DNA of 26,940 bases from Clostridia bacterium (GTDB lineage: Bacteria > Bacillota_A > Clostridia > Christensenellales > Aristaeellaceae), in assembly GCA_017525805.1 (NCBI GenBank), contig JAFXSH010000057.1, positions 1-26,940 on the forward strand, given 5' to 3'. The notes under the pieces are model-generated. The model made no database searches, was not told the origin of the DNA, and worked only from the letters and a program-made list of their open reading frames with translations. The position numbers and the translations under genes are program-made. Below are positions 7,091 through 13,976 of the stretch, piece after piece. Positions within the stretch are counted from its first letter, which is position 1; each line of letters opens with the position of its first letter.

Positions 7091-7294
7091 TCAGTCTTTT
7101 ACCGGGTCCCGGTCCCGGAACAGCAGGGAAATGCTCCACAGGCCCGCGGCGCCGACCAGGGTATAGATGATCCGGCTGATCAGCGCGCCCTGACCGCCGA
7201 AAATGTAAGCCACCAGATCGAACTGGAACACGCCGATCAGGCCCCAATTGACGGCCCCGATGATCACCAGCAGCAGCGCGATTTTGTCCGCCAT
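7091..7294 (-). CDS. DUF378 family small membrane protein
   Basis: 67 residues with two hydrophobic helices. The N-terminal segment IALLLVIIGAVNWGLIGVF is the DUF378 hallmark; a second helix precedes a charged tail (FRDRDPVKD). The ATG at 7294 has AAGGAGG about 10 nt upstream; longer in-frame starts exist but lack better sites. Family function is unknown; members are inner-membrane proteins. It is monocistronic, with its own terminator, and divergent from the oxidoreductase pair. Confidence 0.85.
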   Translation of the reverse strand: MADKIALLLVIIGAVNWGLIGVFQFDLVAYIFGGQGALISRIIYTLVGAAGLWSISLLFRDRDPVKD

Positions 7295-7416
7295 GCGCTT
7301 TCCGCCTCCTTCCTTGTTTTCCTCCATAGCATGCCCCGGAAAACACGGTTCATGCGTGAAAAAACGGAAAAACGGAAAAAGGCGTAAAAAGGTTACAATA
7401 AAATGATATCCGGGGC

Positions 7417-7445
7417 TGGGCAAAAGAGAAAACCTGTGATATACT
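7417..7445 (+). promoter_or_regulatory. Probable promoter of the FAD oxidoreductase pair
   Basis: TATACT (7440-7445) with a TGA extension immediately upstream, and a weak -35 TGGGCA (7417-7422) at 17 bp. The extended -10 could compensate for the poor -35. Confidence 0.45.
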
Positions 7446-7541
7446 GTTTGGTGAATGAATGGGCGTTTTGAACGCCGCGATAAAAGAGGATGAGCGAACG
7501 ACTGTTTTGTGAGCGCGTCCCAAAAAGGAGAGACGGAACGC

Positions 7542-9002
7542 ATGTATGATACTTTGATCATTGGCGCGGGCGTGGTAGGCTGCGCCCTGGCCCGGAAGCT
7601 TTCCCACTACCAGGGAAAGATCGCCGTGCTGGATCGGGCGGAGGACGTGGCCGACGGGGCCAGCAAGGCCAACAGCGGCATCGTGCACGCGGGCTTTGAC
7701 GCCAAGCCGGGCACCAAGAAAGCCTACTACAACGTAAAAGGCGCGAAGATGTACGGTGAACTGGCCCGGCAGTTGGGCGTGCCCTACAATCCCATCGGCG
7801 CGCTGGTGTTAGGCTTTTCGGAGGAAGACCGGGCAACGCTGCAAAAGCTGTACGACCAGGGGCAAAAAAACGGCGTGGAGCAGCTTCGCATCATTGAGCA
7901 CGACGAGATCATGGCCTTGGAGCCCAACACCAACCCGGACGCGGTATGCGCCCTGTACGCCCCCACCAGCGCGGTGGTCAGCCCTTATGAAATGACGCTG
8001 GCCCTCAGCTATCACGCGGCACAGAACGGGGTGGAATTCCTATTTGACTGCCCGGTGAGCCGGATCTATGAGGAAAAGGGCACCTGGCATGTGGAAACGC
8101 CCAAGGGCACCTTTGAAGCCCGGGCCATCGTGAACTGCGCGGGCGTGGGCGCGGCGGCGCTGCACAACATGATTTCCGACAAGCCGGTGGAGATCGTCCC
8201 CCGCCGGGGCGAATATTACCTGCTGGATTCCACCGTGAAATGCCCCTTCACCCGCACCATGTTCCAGGTGCCGGGCAAAATGGGCAAGGGCGTGCTGATT
8301 TCTCCCACGGCCCACGGCAACGCCCTGCTGGGCCCCTCCGCCGAGGACATCGGCGACCCCTACGACACTGCCACCACCCGGAAGGGCCTGGACTTCGTGC
8401 TGGATAAATGCCGCCTGACCTGGCCCAAGGTGAACATCCTCCCGGTGATCACCACCTTCTCCGGGGTGCGTGCCCACCCCACCAGCGACGATTTCATCAT
8501 CGGCCCGGTGCACGGCGCGCCGGACAACGCCTTTGAGGCCATCGGCATCGAAAGCCCCGGCCTCACCGCCGCCCCGGCCATCGCCGAGGAATTGGGCGAA
8601 ATGGTAGCCGAGCATCTGAAGCTGCCCGCCGCCCGGATGGTCAAGGCCCCCGAACCGCTGCTCAAGCCCTTCGCCGCCATGACCGAAAAGGAACGGGCCG
8701 ACGCCTGCCGGGAGAATCCGGACTATGGCCGCATCGTGTGCCGGTGCGAGGTAGTCACCGAAGCGGAGATTCGGGACGCCATCCGCCGTCCCGTGGGCGC
8801 GAAATCCATCGACGGCGTCAAGCGCCGCACCAGAGCCGGTATGGGCCGGTGCCAGGGCGGGTTCTGCTCCCCCCGGGTCATGGAAATTCTGTGCGAAGAG
8901 CTGAAATGCTCGCCCCTGGAGATCACCAAATGCGGCGGGGAAAGCAAGCTGCTCATCGGCACTTTAGACGATATCGCAAAGGAGGCGCGGGGCCATGAGT
9001 GA
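7542..9002 (+). CDS. FAD-dependent oxidoreductase with C-terminal BFD-like [2Fe-2S] domain (GlpA-like)
   Basis: 486 residues. The N-terminal DAO-type FAD domain begins with the dinucleotide-binding GAGVVG (residues 8-13). SGIVHAGF and the C-terminal part of the fold (GVRAHP, GIESPGLTAAPAIA) match the GlpA/LhgO-type dehydrogenases of glycerol-3-phosphate or 2-hydroxyacids. A Fer2_BFD domain follows with cluster ligands Cys400-x-Cys402 and Cys437-x4-Cys442. The ATG at 7542 fits a GGAGAG site; the frame could extend 11 codons upstream but without reason. The stop overlaps the next start by 8 bases, so the two proteins are probably subunits of one complex. The substrate could be glycerol-3-phosphate; no glycerol kinase, facilitator or GlpC is adjacent to confirm it. 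Confidence 0.85.
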   Translation: MYDTLIIGAGVVGCALARKLSHYQGKIAVLDRAEDVADGASKANSGIVHAGFDAKPGTKKAYYNVKGAKMYGELARQLGVPYNPIGALVLGFSEEDRATLQKLYDQGQKNGVEQLRIIEHDEIMALEPNTNPDAVCALYAPTSAVVSPYEMTLALSYHAAQNGVEFLFDCPVSRIYEEKGTWHVETPKGTFEARAIVNCAGVGAAALHNMISDKPVEIVPRRGEYYLLDSTVKCPFTRTMFQVPGKMGKGVLISPTAHGNALLGPSAEDIGDPYDTATTRKGLDFVLDKCRLTWPKVNILPVITTFSGVRAHPTSDDFIIGPVHGAPDNAFEAIGIESPGLTAAPAIAEELGEMVAEHLKLPAARMVKAPEPLLKPFAAMTEKERADACRENPDYGRIVCRCEVVTEAEIRDAIRRPVGAKSIDGVKRRTRAGMGRCQGGFCSPRVMEILCEELKCSPLEITKCGGESKLLIGTLDDIAKEARGHE

Positions 9003-10275
9003 AAACATCATCAAGGTGGACGTGCTGGTCATCGGCGCGGGGCCCGCGGGCTTGGCCGCCGCCATCGCCGCCAGGAAAGCGGGCGTTGACAATCTGATCG
9101 TGTTGGAGCGGGAGGATCATCCCGGCGGTATTCTGCGCCAATGCATCCATAACGGCTTCGGCCTGCACCGCTTCAAGGAAGAGCTCACCGGCCCCGAGTA
9201 CGCCCAGCGGGACATCGACACCGCCCAGGAAATGAACATCGATATCCGCACTGGCGTCACCGTGCTGTCCGTCTCCAAGGATAAGCGGGTCACCGCCGTG
9301 AGCCGGGAAAACGGATTGCAGATTTTTGAAGCAAAGTCCATCGTGCTGGCCATGGGCTGCCGGGAACGTCCCCGGGGCGCCCTGGCCATCCCCGGCACTC
9401 GCTGCGCGGGCATTTACAGCGCGGGCACGGCCCAGAAATTCGTGAACCTGGAAGGCTACATGCCGGGCCGCCGGGTAGTGATCCTGGGCAGCGGCGACAT
9501 CGGCCTGATCATGGCCCGCCGCATGACCCTGCAAGGGGCCAAAGTGCTGGCCTGCGTGGAGCTGATGCCCTATTCCAGCGGCCTGAACCGCAACATCGTC
9601 CAGTGCCTGCAGGATTATAACATTCCCCTGTACCTGTCCCACACCGTGATCGATATTCACGGCAAGGAACGTTTATCCGGCGTCACGGTTGCGAAAGTGG
9701 ACGAAAACCGCCGCCCCATCCCCGGCACGGAAATGGAATTTGAATGCGACACCCTGCTTTTGTCCGTGGGCCTGATCCCGGAAAATGAGCTTTCCGCCGG
9801 GGCTGGCGTGGACCTTTCTCCCGTCACCAGCGGCGCGGTGGTGTCCGATACCCTGGAAACCAGCGTGCCCGGCGTGTTCGCCTGCGGCAACGTGCTGCAC
9901 GTCCACGATCTGGTGGACCACGTGAGCAACGAATCCTTCCGGGCCGGTGAAATGGCCGCCCGCTACGCCAAGGGCGAACGGCGGACAGGAAAGGAAATCC
10001 CCGTGAAGGACGGCAAGGGCGTCCGCGGCGTGGTGCCGCAAAAGCTGCTGCTTTCCGACGATTGCCAGGGCGTTGACCTCATGTTCCGCCCCGATCAGGT
10101 GTACCGGGATCATTACCTCACCGTGTACGCCGATGGAAAAGTGCTGTCCTCCGTGAAAAAGATGATCCTCACCCCCGGCGAAATGGTGGTGCAGGCCATG
10201 AACGAAAAGATGCTGGCCGCCTGTCAGGAAGCCGGCGAAATCACCGTGGCCATCACGGCGGAAAAGGCCGTATAA
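8995..10275 (+). CDS. NAD(P)/FAD-dependent oxidoreductase (pyridine-disulfide type), partner of the GlpA-like protein
   Basis: 426 residues. GAGPAGLAAA near the N-terminus binds FAD and GSGDIGL in the middle is a second nucleotide-binding turn. Family-typical GGILRQCIHNGFG, CRERPRG, the SVGLIPENEL region and the late GVFACGNVLHVHDLVD are all visible. About 90 residues follow the FAD core and show no CxxC pair. The ATG overlaps the previous stop, with AAAGGAGG 9 nt upstream inside that gene. In many Firmicutes this two-gene pair is followed by a small DUF1667 protein; here a terminator follows directly. Probable role: electron-transfer subunit oxidising the product flavin of the GlpA-like partner. 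Confidence 0.85.
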   Translation: MSENIIKVDVLVIGAGPAGLAAAIAARKAGVDNLIVLEREDHPGGILRQCIHNGFGLHRFKEELTGPEYAQRDIDTAQEMNIDIRTGVTVLSVSKDKRVTAVSRENGLQIFEAKSIVLAMGCRERPRGALAIPGTRCAGIYSAGTAQKFVNLEGYMPGRRVVILGSGDIGLIMARRMTLQGAKVLACVELMPYSSGLNRNIVQCLQDYNIPLYLSHTVIDIHGKERLSGVTVAKVDENRRPIPGTEMEFECDTLLLSVGLIPENELSAGAGVDLSPVTSGAVVSDTLETSVPGVFACGNVLHVHDLVDHVSNESFRAGEMAARYAKGERRTGKEIPVKDGKGVRGVVPQKLLLSDDCQGVDLMFRPDQVYRDHYLTVYADGKVLSSVKKMILTPGEMVVQAMNEKMLAACQEAGEITVAITAEKAV

Positions 10276-10296
10276 ACCGCAATGTAAGCAAATCAG

Positions 10297-10328
10297 GCGC
10301 GTTCCGACGAACGCGCTTGTTCATTTTT
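10297..10328 (+). terminator. Rho-independent terminator of the oxidoreductase pair
   Basis: GCGCGTTC (10297-10304), loop CGAC, GAACGCGC (10309-10316), then TTGTTCATTTTTT. It lies between two convergent genes. Confidence 0.8.
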
Positions 10329-10337
10329 TCCTCTTGT

Positions 10338-10781
10338 TTATCTCTGCAGCCTGATCTTCCGCCGGGCCAGGGCGGCGGCGTATTCCTGTTCTTCCTCCTC
10401 GCCCTCGGGCTGGAAAGGAGGTACGGGCACGGGATTGTCCTCCTCGTCCAGGGCCACGAACACGGCGTAGGCCCGGTTCATCAAAGTGCGCTTGCGGTCC
10501 AGATTCTCCACGAAGCTGTCCACCCGCACCTCCAGGGACGTGCGGCCCGTCCAGGTGACCCGGGCCTCCTGCACCACGGTGTCGTTCAGGTAGGCGGGGC
10601 CGATGAAGTTCAGATTGTCCACGCACACGGTGGTCACGGGGCGGCAGGTGTACCGCCGGGCCGCCACCGCGCCGGTGATATCGATCCAGGCCATCATCTG
10701 CCCGCCGAACAGGCGGGGCCTGGTATAACCGTTGCAGTGCTGCGGCAGCACGATCTGCACGCTGGTGGTGATTTCCTGCAT
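10338..10781 (-). CDS. Acyl-CoA thioesterase, hotdog fold (YciA/BFIT type)
   Basis: 147 residues. Typical hotdog thioesterase features: an early Asn (HCNGYTRPRLFGGQMMAWIDITGAVAA) with the GG and Asp of the acyl-CoA-binding helix, the later VDNLNFIGPAYLNDTV strand and the RVDSFVENL region. It hydrolyses acyl-CoA thioesters in the cytoplasm; chain-length preference is unknown. The start at 10781 has AAGGAG about 7 nt upstream. The C-terminus is acidic (EGEEEEQEY). It lies next to the REP at 10799-10822 and the transposase, both read leftward. Confidence 0.88.
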   Translation of the reverse strand: MQEITTSVQIVLPQHCNGYTRPRLFGGQMMAWIDITGAVAARRYTCRPVTTVCVDNLNFIGPAYLNDTVVQEARVTWTGRTSLEVRVDSFVENLDRKRTLMNRAYAVFVALDEEDNPVPVPPFQPEGEEEEQEYAAALARRKIRLQR

Positions 10782-10798
10782 ATGGTCACTCCTTTTAG

Positions 10799-10822
10799 CA
10801 CGGGGGACGGGGCTATGTGTCC
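10799..10822 (-). repeat. REP-like palindrome at the 3' end of the transposase gene
   Basis: The plus strand reads CACGGGGGACGGGGCTATGT then GT. It shares the GGGGACGG core and the TGTGT end with the REP at 13892-13920, in the same orientation. The transposase stop codon (TAG, complement of 10813-10815) lies inside it. Confidence 0.6.
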
Positions 10823-11586
10823 TCTCGCTTTGCCGTGAATTTCCGGACGATGCCAATGCTTACGCCGGTGATGCGGCTGGCCTGGCGGATAGAAACGCCT
10901 TTTTTCAGCATGCGGCTAAGGGCGGCGTTCCGCGTTTCCACCGGCAGCCTCTGAAACTCCGCCGCGTTTTCGCACCCGGATATCTTCTTCATTTTTTTCA
11001 GCGCTTTTTCGTCGGTTATCCGCGCCGGGCGCTTTTCGTCCAGGTCCATGCAGACGTCCTGGTTCTGCTCGGCGTGGAACCGCAAAAACGCTTCCCTTCC
11101 CATTTGGTTCAAAACAGGTTCGCTGTCGATCAGCTCGTTGGTAAAATAGTCGGAAAAGCTGCTGTAGGTGTAATTCGCCGGCTGCTTGCATTGCCCGGCT
11201 TTCACGGGATTCATGTGGATAAAGCGGATCACGGTCAGAAAAGACCCATCGTTCATCACCGGCTCGCTCTTATAGCGATCCTGAAACAAAGGACCGGAGC
11301 GGCCGTACTTCGTGTTGAACCAGTATACATAGCTGGCGCCCAACCTGCGGAAAATCTTTTCCAGCGGCTCATCGCCCGGCTGCAGCAGCAAATGCATATG
11401 ATTGCTCAGCAGACAGTAGGCATACAGGGAAAAGCCGCATACCTGCCGGTATTCCTTCAGCAGGCGCAGCATTTTCCCATAATCCTCCGCTTCCTCAAAA
11501 ATATCCTGCCGGTTGATTCCCCGGAGCATCACGTGATAGATGTTGCTCTCGCTTTGCTTTCGTGCGCTTCTTGGCATGCGGATCAC
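10813..11586 (-). CDS. REP-associated tyrosine transposase (RAYT), IS200/Y1 HUH family
   Basis: 257 residues. The Y1 HUH nuclease fold is recognisable: NIYHVMLRGINRQDIF at the N-terminus, the metal-binding His-x-His in LSNHMHLLLQ (about residues 62-71), a Tyr-rich helix SYVYWFN after it, and the RFIHMNPVKAG segment typical of RAYTs. The catalytic Tyr cannot be assigned with certainty by eye. The C-terminal 40 residues add a helix-turn-helix (GVSIRQASRITGVSIGIVRKF). RAYTs are domesticated IS200-like enzymes that act on REP palindromes rather than mobilising themselves. Palindromes at both ends (10799-10822 and 11622-11641) and a cluster at 13796-13970 fit that pairing. Confidence 0.9.
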   Translation of the reverse strand: MIRMPRSARKQSESNIYHVMLRGINRQDIFEEAEDYGKMLRLLKEYRQVCGFSLYAYCLLSNHMHLLLQPGDEPLEKIFRRLGASYVYWFNTKYGRSGPLFQDRYKSEPVMNDGSFLTVIRFIHMNPVKAGQCKQPANYTYSSFSDYFTNELIDSEPVLNQMGREAFLRFHAEQNQDVCMDLDEKRPARITDEKALKKMKKISGCENAAEFQRLPVETRNAALSRMLKKGVSIRQASRITGVSIGIVRKFTAKREDT

Positions 11587-11620
11587 CTCTAACCTATTCT
11601 ATCATCTTTTCCAATTGCTG

Positions 11621-12061
11621 TCAACACAAAGAACCGTCCCTTTTTTCTTGATTCTCGATCAGGAAATCGTAAGCGGCGGACAGGATCCGGCGGGAGCTTT
11701 CGTGCTCGAAATAGGGCAGGGCCTGCTCATAGGGCAGCAGCAAAATCCGCCGGATCTCCCCCGGACGCGGGGTGAGGGATTCGTCCCCAAATTCCGCCAG
11801 GAAGTATGTCACCCGTTTCCGGAAACCGGGCCTCTCGGCCAGGTCGTATTCGTCCTGCTCCCGGAAGCCGGGAAGGAATTGGGGCCGCAGCCCGGTTTCC
11901 TCGTAGATTTCCCGGCGGGCCGTTTCCTCTTCTGTTTCGTCTCCTTCCATGTGCCCCTTGGGAAAGCTGTAAGCCCCGGCCATTTCCTGCACCACCACGA
12001 AAAGGGGCTGTCCTTCCCGCCTGGTAAACACGATGGCGCCGCACGATCTTTCCAAATTCAT
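11621..12061 (-). CDS. NUDIX hydrolase
   Basis: 146 residues. The Nudix box is complete and canonical: G-x5-E-x7-REIYEETGL (about residues 36-58), which coordinates Mg2+ and hydrolyses a nucleoside diphosphate linked to another group. SCGAIVFTRREG at the start and AYSFPKGHME before the box resemble Ap4A/diadenosine-type members; the substrate is not certain. The ATG at 12061 has GGCGGAG upstream; longer frames run into the divergent degV promoter. The last seven or so codons (KRDGSLC and the stop) are encoded by the REP at 11622-11641, so the original C-terminus was probably replaced. Confidence 0.9.
   Translation of the reverse strand: MNLERSCGAIVFTRREGQPLFVVVQEMAGAYSFPKGHMEGDETEEETARREIYEETGLRPQFLPGFREQDEYDLAERPGFRKRVTYFLAEFGDESLTPRPGEIRRILLLPYEQALPYFEHESSRRILSAAYDFLIENQEKRDGSLC
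11622..11641 (+). repeat. REP-like half palindrome between RAYT and NUDIX genes
   Basis: CAACACAAAGAACCGTCCCT matches the left part of the REP family (compare the reverse complement of 13892-13920), but the closing CTGTGTT arm is missing and replaced by a T run. Confidence 0.6.
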
Positions 12062-12094
12062 TTTTTCGCTCCGCCTTTCATCAATTGTTCTTTT

Positions 12095-12123
12095 ATTGTA
12101 GCATCGTCCGCGGGGTTTCGCAA
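12095..12123 (-). promoter_or_regulatory. Promoter of the NUDIX gene
   Basis: Read leftward: TTGCGA (12123-12118), 17 bp, TACAAT (12100-12095). Divergent from the degV promoter. Confidence 0.7.
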
Positions 12124-12138
12124 AGCGTTTTTTCAACC

Positions 12139-12167
12139 TTGCAAAGCGGCTTTGTTTATTGTATAAT
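12139..12167 (+). promoter_or_regulatory. Promoter of degV
   Basis: TTGCAA (12139-12144), 17 bp, perfect TATAAT (12162-12167); AAAGGAGG of the degV ribosome site follows at about 12177. Confidence 0.8.
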
Positions 12168-12193
12168 AATGGAAAGAAAGGAGGTGCTGCCCG

Positions 12194-13030
12194 ATGACCT
12201 GGCATATCGTGGCGGACACCAGCTGTGACCTGTTCAACCTGCCGGAAGAAACGCCGGATACTGATTTTTCCACCATTCCTTTTTCCATCCGCATCGGTGG
12301 AACCGAATACATCGACACTCCGGATATTTCCATCGAAGATATGCTCGCGGCCAACGAAAACCACCGGGAGGCGGCGCACACGGCGTGCCCGGGCCCTCAG
12401 GAATGGGCGGAAAAGTTTGCGCCCCAGGGGCCTGTGCTGGCCTTTACCATTTCCAGCAATTTATCCGGCAGCTACAATAGCGCGTGCACGGCCCGGAAGA
12501 TGCTTTTAGAGGACGAGCCGGAGAAGAAAATCGCGGTGATCGATACCAAGGCCACCGGGCCGGAAACGGTGCTGATCATCCGCAAGGCGTGCGAAATGAT
12601 CAAAAGCGGCGCGGCCTTTGATCAGATCGTGGCGGCGCTGAACGAAACGGCGGAAAGGACCCATATCATTTTTGCCCTGTCCTCCTATCATAACCTGATC
12701 AAGAACGGGCGGGTGAACCGCCTGGTAGGCCTGCTGGCCGGACATTTGGGCTTTTGGGGCATCGGCGTGGGCGACGAGAACGGGGAAATCGCCATGCGCG
12801 GCAAGGCCCGAGGCCAGAAGAACATGCTCCGCTTCATGGCGGAAGAGATCCGCAGGATCGGCCTGGCGGGAAAGGAAATCGTCATCTCCCATTGCCAGAA
12901 CGAAGAGGCGGCGCGGCAGCTCAAGGACGCGCTGCTGAACGCGTTCCAGCAGATCAGGGTGGATATCCTGCCCACCCGGGGCCTGGACAGTTTCTACGCC
13001 GAGCGCCACGGGCTGATCGTCGGATTTTGA
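12194..13030 (+). CDS. degV: DegV family fatty-acid-binding protein
   Basis: 278 residues, the normal DegV length. It starts with the family signature HIVADTSCDL. SSNLSGSYNSA is the lipid-carboxylate contact region, and KNGRVNR in the second half is also characteristic. DegV/FakB proteins present a bound fatty acid to the kinase FakA for phosphorylation before phospholipid synthesis. An AAAGGAGG lies 9 nt before the ATG and a near-consensus promoter lies upstream. It is convergent with recO, with only 21 bp between stops. No fakA is in the window, so the partner kinase is encoded elsewhere. Confidence 0.92.
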   Translation: MTWHIVADTSCDLFNLPEETPDTDFSTIPFSIRIGGTEYIDTPDISIEDMLAANENHREAAHTACPGPQEWAEKFAPQGPVLAFTISSNLSGSYNSACTARKMLLEDEPEKKIAVIDTKATGPETVLIIRKACEMIKSGAAFDQIVAALNETAERTHIIFALSSYHNLIKNGRVNRLVGLLAGHLGFWGIGVGDENGEIAMRGKARGQKNMLRFMAEEIRRIGLAGKEIVISHCQNEEAARQLKDALLNAFQQIRVDILPTRGLDSFYAERHGLIVGF

Positions 13031-13051
13031 CCGATTTGCCCGCGTCCGCCT

Positions 13052-13777
13052 TTATTCCCACAGCCCATCCTGCCGCAGGGGTTTTTCCAGCCGGGCGTCC
13101 ACATAGGCGGCCAGCAGGGGGCCGGGAGCGGCCTCCGGGGACTGGTCGGTTTTATCGATGCCCCGGGCCAGCACGTCCCGCATCCAAAGCACCTGATCGG
13201 GGGTGACGGGATGGGCCTGGGTAAGACCTGAATAACATTTCTCACACAGCAATCCGCCGTTTTCGATATCGAAAAGGCGGATTTCTTCATTTTTCATCTC
13301 CCTGCCGCAGCGGACGCAGTGGGAAAGCCGGGGCCGGTAGCCGCTGATGGCGGAAAAATGCAGCAGGAACGCGGCGGTGATGGCCGGGGCGGGTCGGTCA
13401 GTATACGCTAAGCGGGACAGCGACCGGGCCAGCAGCGTGAACAGCTCCACCGCTTTTTCCCCCGGCTGGGCGGCGGCTTCGGCCACGGACAGCAAATAGG
13501 TGGCATGCTTTAGCCGGTCGTAATCCACGCGCAGGGGGAAGAAGCTCTCCGTCAGATTGCAGGAGGTGACAGTCATGCGCCCCTTACCCGCGAACAGCAC
13601 ATATTCCCCCAGGGCGAACCATTCGCTGGCGGAAAGCAAAGGACTTTGGGGCCGCTTGCAGCCACGGCACAGCGCCTCCACCCGCCCCATGGACGGGGAA
13701 AGCAGGGTGAGCATACGGTCATGCTCCCGGTAATCCGCGTGGCGCAAAACGATGGCTTGAGTGGTAAGGGCGGGCAT
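13052..13777 (-). CDS. recO: DNA repair protein RecO
   Basis: 241 residues. The N-terminal OB-fold segment TQAIVLRHADYREHDRMLTLLSPSMG is characteristic of RecO, which loads RecA with RecR in gap repair. The C-terminal domain has the zinc-binding Cys pairs HCVRCG and LLCEKC. The ATG at 13777 has AGAGGGA about 8 nt upstream. Its usual neighbour era is absent here. The REP cluster starts 19 bp upstream of the gene. Confidence 0.93.
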   Translation of the reverse strand: MPALTTQAIVLRHADYREHDRMLTLLSPSMGRVEALCRGCKRPQSPLLSASEWFALGEYVLFAGKGRMTVTSCNLTESFFPLRVDYDRLKHATYLLSVAEAAAQPGEKAVELFTLLARSLSRLAYTDRPAPAITAAFLLHFSAISGYRPRLSHCVRCGREMKNEEIRLFDIENGGLLCEKCYSGLTQAHPVTPDQVLWMRDVLARGIDKTDQSPEAAPGPLLAAYVDARLEKPLRQDGLWE

Positions 13778-13795
13778 CCTTCATTCCCTCTTCCC

Positions 13796-13822
13796 AACAC
13801 AGGAAAAACCGTCCCCTGTGTT
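13796..13822 (+). repeat. REP-like palindrome 1
   Basis: AACACAGG (13796-13803) pairs with CCTGTGTT (13815-13822) around AAAAACCGTCC. Same orientation as 13944-13970. Confidence 0.75.
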
Positions 13823-13891
13823 CTTTTTGAATGTTCCTCACTTTTGTTTTCTATTCTAAATTTCTTAAATTATCGAACAAATCATTGAATC

Positions 13892-13920
13892 TCAACACAG
13901 GGGACGGTTCTCTGTGTTGA
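13892..13920 (-). repeat. REP-like palindrome 2 (inverted copy)
   Basis: TCAACACAG (13892-13900) pairs with CTGTGTTGA (13912-13920) around GGGACGGTTCT. Orientation opposite to palindromes 1 and 3, giving a BIME-like alternation. Confidence 0.75.
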
Positions 13921-13943
13921 TTGCTTTGGCTTGGTTTTTCAAA

Positions 13944-13970
13944 TCAACACAGTGAACTGTCCCCTGTGCT
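13944..13970 (+). repeat. REP-like palindrome 3
   Basis: TCAACACAG (13944-13952), GTGAACTGTCCCCTGTGCT class sequence, same orientation as palindrome 1. It ends seven bases before the HNH gene stop. Confidence 0.7.
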
Positions 13971-13976
13971 CTTGAT

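Noticed and set aside
13796..13970. CRISPR array
   Set aside because: Three palindromes of 27-29 bp with alternating orientation, unequal spacing (69 and 23 bp) and no cas genes; they match the REP family of the nearby RAYT.
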